The notes under the pieces were generated by a model that was given only the letters and a program-made list of their open reading frames with translations, made no database searches and was not told the origin of the DNA. The translations under genes were made by a program, and so were the position numbers. Below, in pieces: positions 13,212-18,884 of a DNA stretch of 18,884 bases (within the stretch, counting starts at the first letter, position 1; every line of letters starts with the position of its first letter). The stretch covers positions 1 through 18,884 of the forward strand of contig CALFUE010000025.1 of NCBI GenBank assembly GCA_937916345.1, in the 5' to 3' direction. The DNA is from an uncultured bacterium (GTDB lineage: Bacteria; Bacillota; Clostridia; Lachnospirales; Lachnospiraceae).

Positions 13212-14183
13212 ATGGACATTATTGGAAATTATCTGGAGACGATGTTCCAAAGTCTGCCCAATACGCCAAATGTACAAAAAGCAAAAGAAGAGCTCTATTC
13301 CATGCTGGAGGACAAGTATCAGGCACTTATCTTAGAGGGCATGAGCGAGGAGGAGGCACTGGCAAAGGTCATTGCAGAGTGCGGGAGCATCGAGGAGCTG
13401 GCGTCTGAGCTGGGGTTTGAACCCGAGTACTTTCGCATGAGAGAGCAGGGGGTGGATCGGACAAAGGTGTCCGGGGAGATGACGAGAGATTATCTCTCCG
13501 ACAGCAGACAGAACGCGCTTTATATGGGCATAGCGGTGGGCTTGTTCATATTGTCTCTGGCGGTGGTGGCAGAGCTTTCGATATTCGATCTGAAGGGTGT
13601 CGGAGTGGTTTGCATGTTTCTGATGATTGCGCTGGGAGTGGTGATCATTATAATGAGTTCCGCGGCCATGTCGAAGTGGTCATTCCTGAAGAAGACCCCG
13701 TGTCAGCTGGATTACGAGGATCTAAAGCTGGTGAATGATATGTATATGTACGAAAGTACCAGGCACATCCGTATGCTCGCCATCGGCATCGCATTATGCA
13801 TTGTATCGGTCTGTCCTGTAGTGATACTTTGTTATATAGATGTAAACGAATCGCATGGCGTTGCCGTCACGTTTGCGCTGATCGCCGCGGGTGTTGCGAT
13901 GATAGTCATGTCATCCCTCAGAAAATCGGCGTTTACCACACTCCTGGGGCCAAATGACAGGGAGACGGTGGGAGGAAATCAGTTTACCTCCCAGAAAAAT
14001 GTCAACGGCTACAAGGATCCGGCGGTTGATTTTTTTATGAGCGTCTACTGGCCCACGGTGACCTGTATATACCTGAGTTGGAGCTTTCTGTCCTTCAGTT
14101 GGGGACTGACCTGGGTGATTTGGCCCGTGGCAGCGGCAGTACGCGCGGCATTGAACGCACATCTGGGAGGTAACAGGAGATGA
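13212..14183 (+). CDS. HAAS (DUF1700-like) domain multi-pass membrane protein, PadR partner
   Basis: This is a 323-residue protein. Residues 1-75 are an amphipathic helical domain (NVQKAKEELYSMLEDKYQAL ... MSEEEALAKVIAECGSIEEL) matching the HAAS signalling domain that accompanies PadR regulators. Residues 75-100 are a polar linker. Then come paired hydrophobic helices at about 104-124, 130-152, 182-208 and 213-235, and a longer hydrophobic region at 281-318 rich in Trp/Tyr/Ser. No transport or catalytic motif is seen. Its start is 9 nt after the padR stop with AGGAGGA overlapping that stop, and its stop overlaps the next ATG by 4 nt, so the three genes are translationally linked. It likely transmits an envelope state to PadR, a role proposed for the family and not shown here. 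Confidence 0.82.
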   Translation: MDIIGNYLETMFQSLPNTPNVQKAKEELYSMLEDKYQALILEGMSEEEALAKVIAECGSIEELASELGFEPEYFRMREQGVDRTKVSGEMTRDYLSDSRQNALYMGIAVGLFILSLAVVAELSIFDLKGVGVVCMFLMIALGVVIIIMSSAAMSKWSFLKKTPCQLDYEDLKLVNDMYMYESTRHIRMLAIGIALCIVSVCPVVILCYIDVNESHGVAVTFALIAAGVAMIVMSSLRKSAFTTLLGPNDRETVGGNQFTSQKNVNGYKDPAVDFFMSVYWPTVTCIYLSWSFLSFSWGLTWVIWPVAAAVRAALNAHLGGNRR

Positions 14184-14902
14184 AGAGAAATATATATCTT
14201 GCGGTGATCTGGTGTATCACAGCAGTCTGTATACTGGTTGGCATTGTGATACATGCGGGAGGCGGCTTTTTTGCGCTGAGGGACAAGCTGTTTTCTCTTA
14301 GCGGCATCGCGGGAGCCGTGAGCGGAACTGGCTCCGGAAACTCCGATACTGCGGATGTAGAGCTGTCCGGGGCATTTCACAGGATAGATATAGATGCGGG
14401 AGTTGCCGAGATCGAGATCAGACATGGCAGTGATTTCGGTGTATCTTTGAGGAAGGACGGGATACAGAGCACCTGCAGGATAGTAGATGACACTCTGAAG
14501 GTGTCGCAGGAGGAGAATGTCATGAGCCTGACAGGGGAAAATGAAAGGAAGCTGACGCTTCTTATAACCACTCCCGATGACATAGACAGCATGGAAACCG
14601 ATCTCGGCGTAGGAAGTATCAGGCTTGACGGGGTTCGTTTCGGGAATGTGGATATGGATCTGGGGGTAGGTAATATTGATTCATGCGACTGCGACTACAA
14701 CCTGCTGGACATCGACTGCGGCACGGGAGATATCAATATCTCCGGGTTGACGAATCCTGAGACGGCGTATTCCTTCGATATAGACAGCTTCGCGGCCATC
14801 ACAGTGCTGGGTTCCCTGTATTCGACAGAGTGTGAACGCGGCAGCGGTGCAAATATCATTCAGATTGATTGCGGTGTAGGAAATGTAGTCATTAATGAAT
14901 GA
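14180..14902 (+). CDS. DUF4097-type beta-repeat membrane-anchored protein
   Basis: This is a 240-residue protein with an N-terminal membrane anchor (about 5-28, YLAVIWCITAVCILVGIVIH), a small linker, then a beta-strand repeat domain from about residue 60. Its rungs are typical of DUF4097 (adhesin-like right-handed beta helix): FHRIDIDAGVAEIEIRHG, ETDLGVGSIRLDGV, VDMDLGVGNIDSCDC, LDIDCGTGDINISG and QIDCGVGNVVIN. The repeated D-x-G-x-G-x-I pattern is clear. It is the last gene of the padR-HAAS cassette and begins at the ATGA overlap. Such proteins commonly end PadR/HAAS operons, and their biochemical role is not established. I see no C-terminal anchor or sorting signal. Confidence 0.82.
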   Translation: MKRNIYLAVIWCITAVCILVGIVIHAGGGFFALRDKLFSLSGIAGAVSGTGSGNSDTADVELSGAFHRIDIDAGVAEIEIRHGSDFGVSLRKDGIQSTCRIVDDTLKVSQEENVMSLTGENERKLTLLITTPDDIDSMETDLGVGSIRLDGVRFGNVDMDLGVGNIDSCDCDYNLLDIDCGTGDINISGLTNPETAYSFDIDSFAAITVLGSLYSTECERGSGANIIQIDCGVGNVVINE

Positions 14903-14943
14903 AAAGTCAAGCCAAGACAGCTTCCTAAATTTTTATAGTTGCA

Positions 14944-15900
14944 TCATTTTACAGTTATCTTTACTGTCTTTGTCGTGTCATTGGCAGAGACGGTGACCTT
15001 TGCGGAGCCTGCCTTTAAGCCTTTTACTACACCCTTTTTATTGACAGTAGCGATTTTCTTGTTTGAAGATTTGAAAGTCACGGTATCATTAGCGAAGGCG
15101 GTGGTCACACCAATTGTAACCTTTTTTCCTTTGTTTACGGTGAGCTTTGACTTTGTAACGGCGAGAGCCTTGGTGTTGAACTTTTCGTTTGAGACTTCAT
15201 CGGGTGTCACGTCGTTATTTCCGGCGATAGCCACCGGATCTACAGTGGTCTTGTCATTGGATTTGAAGATCTCGTTGCCGTTCATGGTAACAGACACGGA
15301 ATTGATACCGATCTTTGTATCCAGGTCATACTGCTCGGCAGAGAAGGTGAGATTCATTCCTGCGAATACAAATTCGGGAAGAGCCCCTGTAAATGCAGTC
15401 AATTTCTGGTTTTCATCATAAGAGTAGAGCGATGAGCCCACCGGAAGCTTTCTGACACTGACCTTTACCAGGTCATCGACTTCATTAACGGCGACATAGT
15501 TTCCGGCAAATACATTCTCCTGCTTTTCGGAATCCCAGAGCTTTCCCCAAAAGCTCGCGTCCTTGCCCTGTCCTACATGGAATACGACAGGATCGGTCAT
15601 AAGTCTGAGCCCGTCAGCTGCGTCGAATTCTACGCGAGCCGAGAAATTGAAATATCCGTCATAATTTGTGAAGTTGTACTGTGGGATGTAGGCGACAAAG
15701 GAAACAGCGTAGTTCGCGTCCTTTACGGGCTCTATCGCAGTGGCTGAAGTGTAGTTTACCATCGCGTAAGAGTCAGTCTTTGAGAAATCAGATTCGAGTA
15801 CCACGCCCTTGGTTGTTGATGCGTAGGTATACGCCTGAGGCACAAAGGCCACCGAGAGTGTAGCAACGAGGGCTGCGCAGAGTAATTTCTTAAATTTCAT
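14944..15900 (-). CDS. secreted protein with C-terminal bacterial Ig-like (Big2) domain
   Basis: This is a 318-residue exported protein. Residues 1-27 are a signal peptide (basic KFKK, hydrophobic LLCAALVATLSVAFVP, likely cleavage after YTYA). Residues 28-235 are a beta-rich, aromatic-rich region I do not recognise (for example FVAYIPQYNFTNYDGYFNFS). Residues 245-318 are a Big2 domain (KLTVNKGKKVTIGVTTAFAN, SSNKKIATVNKKGVVKGLKA, VTVSANDTTKTVKITVK). The start is ATG 15900 with TAGGAGGA at 15906-15913; a longer frame from 15945 would include the -10 box and is rejected. No LPXTG, SLH or membrane anchor is seen. It is monocistronic, divergent from the TetR gene and convergent with the DUF4097 gene. 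It may bind polysaccharide or the envelope; that is a guess. Confidence 0.85.
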   Translation of the reverse strand: MKFKKLLCAALVATLSVAFVPQAYTYASTTKGVVLESDFSKTDSYAMVNYTSATAIEPVKDANYAVSFVAYIPQYNFTNYDGYFNFSARVEFDAADGLRLMTDPVVFHVGQGKDASFWGKLWDSEKQENVFAGNYVAVNEVDDLVKVSVRKLPVGSSLYSYDENQKLTAFTGALPEFVFAGMNLTFSAEQYDLDTKIGINSVSVTMNGNEIFKSNDKTTVDPVAIAGNNDVTPDEVSNEKFNTKALAVTKSKLTVNKGKKVTIGVTTAFANDTVTFKSSNKKIATVNKKGVVKGLKAGSAKVTVSANDTTKTVKITVK

Positions 15901-15933
15901 GATGATCCTCCTATTTAACAGACTTTCAAAAAA

Positions 15934-15962
15934 ATGATAAAACAATATAAAATGATTGTCAA
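15934..15962 (-). promoter_or_regulatory. strong promoter of the Big2 secreted protein
   Basis: On the minus strand TTGACA (15962-15957), a 17-bp AT-rich spacer and TATCAT (15939-15934) give a near-consensus promoter. The transcript would begin near 15927, about 27 nt before the start codon, with a perfect Shine-Dalgarno in between. High expression is expected. Confidence 0.75.
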
Positions 15963-16020
15963 CAATAGAAGAGTTTTATGAACAACGGCGTTAACAGAGC
16001 AGAGAGATTATGAGAAAGAC

Positions 16021-16048
16021 TTGAAAAAAAGTGTAATCCTGATAGAAT
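16021..16048 (+). promoter_or_regulatory. promoter of the TetR-family gene
   Basis: TTGAAA (16021-16026), a 16-bp spacer and TAGAAT (16043-16048) match 5/6 and 5/6 of the housekeeping consensus. The start of transcription would fall only about ten bases before the coding region, leaving just enough room for the GAGG ribosome site at 16057-16060. It is divergent from the Big2-protein promoter about 60 bp away. Confidence 0.5.
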
Positions 16049-16065
16049 AAAGGCTTGAGGATGAT

Positions 16066-16641
16066 GTGAACATGAAAAAAACAGAATCTGCAGACATAGA
16101 AAAAAGAAGAGTCCTTCGCCTTGGAAATGCGCAGTCCAACAAGCTGACGAGAGAGTGCCTGACTACAGCTTTAGTGTATCTCATGGGAGAAAAGGCGTTT
16201 GACAAGATTACTATCACCGAGCTTGTGAAGCGCTCGGGTGTATCAAGGACTGCATTTTATAGAAATTACACTACAAAAGAGGATATAATAAAGGAAATCG
16301 CCGCCGATGTAAAGCAGGCCATCGCGGAGCAGCTTAATCGTCCGGAGTACGAGACGAATCTGAGAAAATGGTATGCCGACTGTTTTCAGATAGTCGCCGA
16401 TAATGAAAAGACCATCAATATGCTGAAAAAAGCCGGCCTCTCCATTTATATGCTCTTTGACGGGGGCTCTATCGTCGATGATCTGATTCCCTCAAAGACA
16501 TGGATGGGACATTACTGCAAGCGCGCGGCAGAGGCCGCTATAGGAACCACCCTCACGGAATGGTTTGAATCCGGTATGAAGGAGAGCCCGGAGGATATGG
16601 CAGACTTGTGCTGCCTGATCCACACGAAGATCATGAGTTAG
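16066..16641 (+). CDS. TetR-family transcriptional regulator
   Basis: This is a 191-residue protein. The N-terminal DNA-binding domain runs about 24-75: RECLTTALVYLMGEKAFDKI leads into the helix-turn-helix ITELVKRSGVSRTAFYRNYT and the capping KEDIIKEIAAD. The C-terminal all-helical ligand/dimer domain (about 80-191) is of the TetR type seen in Firmicutes, with no recognised ligand motif. The start is GTG 16066, 5 nt after GAGG; ATG 16072 two codons later is an alternative. It is divergent from the Big2 secreted-protein gene, whose promoter is within binding distance, so that gene is a reasonable first target candidate. Its 3' end overlaps the convergent rnhA stop by 11 bp. Confidence 0.9.
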   Translation: MNMKKTESADIEKRRVLRLGNAQSNKLTRECLTTALVYLMGEKAFDKITITELVKRSGVSRTAFYRNYTTKEDIIKEIAADVKQAIAEQLNRPEYETNLRKWYADCFQIVADNEKTINMLKKAGLSIYMLFDGGSIVDDLIPSKTWMGHYCKRAAEAAIGTTLTEWFESGMKESPEDMADLCCLIHTKIMS

Positions 16642-17308
16642 CTGAAATTTCTCTGATACCCTGTTTTGCCAGGGTGTCGGCGGTTTCATTGTAGGATACG
16701 CCGGTGTGAGCCGGAACCTTCACAAATATGATATCTGTCTTGTTTTTCGCCACATTCATCCACGCAGCGTACTCTTCCGTTGTGTCGAGGTTTGTTTTCC
16801 ACTCTCCGGTGACCCATTTCTCTATCCCCGCATAGTCGTAATATATCGTGATGCTCTTCGCACCCCGCTCGATGGCGCGGCTTACCGCATACCTTGCGCC
16901 GGACAGCTCTCCTGCCACATTTCGCAGAGCCACGAAGGATTCACCGTCGGATACGTCAAAGCCCCTGCACCAGGTCTCCTCATTTCCCGAGGCGTCTATT
17001 ATCACAACGCCGCTCCCGCTGCGCTTTTTCTTTACATCGAAGCTTCCGTCCACGAAGGCGATGAGTTCATTCTCTTTCAGGTTTTTTATACGCTCCTCCA
17101 CGGAGTTATTGATCTCTTCAGGATTCAGAGAGAGCGTGGATGCGCTTTCTGCACCCAGCTCCATAAAGGAAAGAGCGTCATCCATGCTCTCGAAGCCCTT
17201 GAAGGACGCTCCCTTAAAGCCCGTGACCTGGCGCCTGCACTCGTCCCAGCTATCGTAGATTCCTGTTTTTCTTCCTATTCTTACTGCGTAGTACTTTTTT
17301 TTTGCCAT
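16631..17308 (-). CDS. rnhA: ribonuclease H1 with N-terminal viroplasmin (RNA/DNA hybrid binding) domain
   Basis: This is a 225-residue enzyme that cuts RNA in RNA-DNA hybrids. Residues 1-48 are the caulimovirus viroplasmin / HBD module (KYYAVRIGRKTGIYDSWDEC, FKGASFKGFESMDDALSF). A linker follows (50-78), then the RNase H fold with the four metal-binding acids D87 (AFVDGSF), E134 (NVAGELSGA), D158 (IYYDYAGI) and D211 (NETADTLAKQG), plus the conserved H201. The catalytic set is complete. The start MAKKKYYAVR is the family's usual beginning, although the GGAGG lies 12 nt away, a long spacing. The first 59 bp lie inside the 3' end of the GH3 gene in another frame, so expression is probably coupled to it. 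Confidence 0.95.
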   Translation of the reverse strand: MAKKKYYAVRIGRKTGIYDSWDECRRQVTGFKGASFKGFESMDDALSFMELGAESASTLSLNPEEINNSVEERIKNLKENELIAFVDGSFDVKKKRSGSGVVIIDASGNEETWCRGFDVSDGESFVALRNVAGELSGARYAVSRAIERGAKSITIYYDYAGIEKWVTGEWKTNLDTTEEYAAWMNVAKNKTDIIFVKVPAHTGVSYNETADTLAKQGIREISANS

Positions 17309-18884
17309 ATTGTTTTAATTCCTCCAGAAAATGCTTGTCATAGGATCGTTTCTTTCTGAAGCCGTTTACCATTTCGCCGATCCCCTTGAAAAATTTGCCG
17401 TTTGCGGCAGATACAAGCCCCTTTACCATCCGCTTGTCCACCTTTCCACCGGTGAGTTGGGAAATGGCGCGCAAGGGCATATCCGTGATGAAGTGGAGAC
17501 TGATGTCGGGATTTCCATCCGATACGGATTTTTCTTTTTTTCGCTCGATGGATTCTGCCACATTCCTGATCACCCTGTTTCTGGAATTTTTCAGATGTGA
17601 AAAGGTGTTCTGCAAGTCGATGACTCCCTGCTTTTCCTCTCCGAAGACATCATCGCTGCCCATCAGCGTGCAAAATTCCTTTTTTGAGACAGATTTTATC
17701 TTTCCGGAGAAATATGAGGGAATGTATATATCCTCGTAGGGGCATGTCTTTGTGGTGGAGTTCCGCCTGATATGTCCCTTCAGCCTGATATCGACGCAGC
17801 TCTCACCTATGAGCAGCTGATAAGTGCCGCCTTCTGTCTCAAAGCTCTTTGTCTTTTTATTCCAGTATCTGAAGGAGTACTCGTCAAAAGAAATGCGGAC
17901 ATTTCGCTTCTCTCCGGGATGGAGAAGGATCTTTTCAAAACCCTTAAGCTCCATTGCGGGCCGATAAATTTTTGTGCTCTTTTTTGAGATATAGAGCTGG
18001 GGCAGGGCAGATCCGTCGCAATTTCCGGTATTTGTAACAGAAAAGCTCACTCCGTACTCATCGACGAGCAGATCCTCATAGGAAAATTTTGTATAGGTCA
18101 GACCGTGTCCAAAAGCATGGCGCACGGGAGTGTCTGTGGTAGTGTAATAGCGGTAGCCCACGAAGAGCCCCTCCCTGTATGCGGGATTTTTTTCGGTCAC
18201 CGGGAAATAATTGTAGGCGGGAGTGTCCTCATATCTGTAAGGCCAGCTCTCGGCCAGATGTCCGGACGGGCTTTTGCGTCCTGTCAGTATGTCCAGTAAT
18301 GCTCCTGCCCCGGCCTGACCTGAGAGACCAATATAGAGCAGACCGGTAAGCATATCCTCCCATGGCATCTCTACGGGAGAACCCGCGGTCAGGACACCGA
18401 TGATATTTTGATTGACATCATACAGATCTCGGAGGAGCTCGATCTGGTTATCGGGGATCCTCATGTGTCGCCTGTCGGCGGTTTCCGCCTCCGAGGATTC
18501 GGGCAGACCGAAGCAGTATATGACCACATCTGTATTTTTTGCCAGCTGTTTGATTTCGTCCGTAAAGAGAATGGAGGGAACATCAGCCCTAAAGAATCCT
18601 CTGGCAGTACCGATCACCTCTATGTCCGTTTCATCTTTCAGCAGTTCTTTAAGCACATCGGTTTTGGCTGCGTTTACTGCGGAGGAGCCGGAACCTTGAA
18701 ATCTGGGCTTGTAAACGAAATCTCCGATGAAAGCCACCTTTGTTTTTTTCTTCAGGGGGAGGATATCATTCTCGTTTTTCATGAGAACAAAGGAGCCTGC
18801 GGCAGCCTCTTTCGCCAGAGTATGGTGCCGGTCGAAGGGGATGTCCTTTTTTTCTTTTGAGACGGCTTTTCTTGCGCCGAAGAC
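17250..18884 (-). CDS. glycoside hydrolase family 3 beta-glycosidase, C-terminal part (5' end beyond window)
   Basis: The visible 544 residues continue in frame to the window edge, so the protein is longer and the GH3 N-terminal barrel with its nucleophile lies outside. The visible part begins near the interdomain linker (HHTLAKEAAAGSFVLMKNEN, then DILPLKKK). The GH3 C-terminal alpha/beta domain follows (about 15-262) with ESSEAETADR near 130-139, where the family's acid/base glutamate is expected, and ends HAFGHGLTYTKFSY. A fibronectin-III-like domain (about 278-370) carries FSVTNTGNCDGSALPQLYIS. A lysine-rich helical extension of about 175 residues (with ITDMPLRAISQLTGGKVDKR) follows; I recall similar tails in Lachnospiraceae GH3 enzymes. 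The internal ATG at 18782 is not the true start. No signal peptide can be assessed. It likely cleaves oligosaccharides such as cello- or xylo-oligomers. Confidence 0.9.
   Translation of the reverse strand, partial: VFGARKAVSKEKKDIPFDRHHTLAKEAAAGSFVLMKNENDILPLKKKTKVAFIGDFVYKPRFQGSGSSAVNAAKTDVLKELLKDETDIEVIGTARGFFRADVPSILFTDEIKQLAKNTDVVIYCFGLPESSEAETADRRHMRIPDNQIELLRDLYDVNQNIIGVLTAGSPVEMPWEDMLTGLLYIGLSGQAGAGALLDILTGRKSPSGHLAESWPYRYEDTPAYNYFPVTEKNPAYREGLFVGYRYYTTTDTPVRHAFGHGLTYTKFSYEDLLVDEYGVSFSVTNTGNCDGSALPQLYISKKSTKIYRPAMELKGFEKILLHPGEKRNVRISFDEYSFRYWNKKTKSFETEGGTYQLLIGESCVDIRLKGHIRRNSTTKTCPYEDIYIPSYFSGKIKSVSKKEFCTLMGSDDVFGEEKQGVIDLQNTFSHLKNSRNRVIRNVAESIERKKEKSVSDGNPDISLHFITDMPLRAISQLTGGKVDKRMVKGLVSAANGKFFKGIGEMVNGFRKKRSYDKHFLEELKQYGKKKVLRSKNRKKNRNLR

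Noticed and set aside
14903..14943. Bidirectional terminator between the convergent DUF4097 and Big2 genes
   Set aside because: I found no stem longer than four base pairs with a T-run on either strand in this 41-bp gap.
15901..15945. 15 extra codons before the Big2 protein signal peptide
   Set aside because: The stretch includes the -10 box (15934-15939) and the Shine-Dalgarno; ATG 15900 yields a standard signal peptide.

Overview
The window looks like chromosomal DNA from an anaerobic low-to-mid GC Firmicute, most likely a Lachnospiraceae-type clostridium (Butyrivibrio or Pseudobutyrivibrio relatives fit well). The reasons are the SigI/RsgI sigma/anti-sigma pair, the anaerobic glycerol-3-phosphate oxidation genes with BFD and DUF1667 iron-sulfur domains, the PadR-HAAS cassette, the GH3 glycosidase with a clostridial C-terminal extension, and strong GGAGG ribosome binding sites. 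I see no tRNA, rRNA, CRISPR array, insertion sequence or phage gene. Protein identities rest on motif reading; no database search was run.

Left half (1-12552, all on the minus strand, so transcribed right to left). Nine genes follow each other closely: sigI, rsgI, fumC, a 7TM hybrid histidine kinase, a stand-alone two-receiver response regulator, then after a 176-bp gap a glycerol catabolic group (GlpA/GlpO-type dehydrogenase with a BFD domain, an FAD oxidoreductase fused to DUF1667, glpK) and the membrane domain of an ABC exporter that runs off the left edge. The dehydrogenase, its iron-sulfur flavoprotein partner and glycerol kinase together form a route glycerol -> glycerol-3-phosphate -> dihydroxyacetone phosphate. 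The upstream phosphorelay is a candidate regulator of it, by position only. sigI-rsgI should be an envelope- or polysaccharide-sensing switch, and fumC sits one base behind rsgI, which is unexpected.

Middle (12553-14902). A 320-bp divergent control region separates sigI from a plus-strand cassette: padR, a HAAS-domain membrane protein and a DUF4097 beta-repeat membrane protein. The region holds a good promoter for each side, a palindrome at the padR transcription start, and two inverted repeats.

Right end (14903-18884). There is a secreted Big2-domain protein with its own near-consensus promoter (minus), a divergent TetR-type regulator (plus), and a minus-strand pair made of the C-terminal part of a GH3 beta-glycosidase and an RNase H1 with a viroplasmin domain. 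The two genes of that pair overlap by 59 bp, and rnhA also overlaps the TetR gene tail to tail by 11 bp.

No complete novel system is evident. The best leads are the oxidoreductase-DUF1667 fusion, the disordered Pro/Gln-rich RsgI sensor tail coupled to fumC, the start-site palindrome of the kinase that lacks a Shine-Dalgarno, and the repeat-rich sigI/padR control region.
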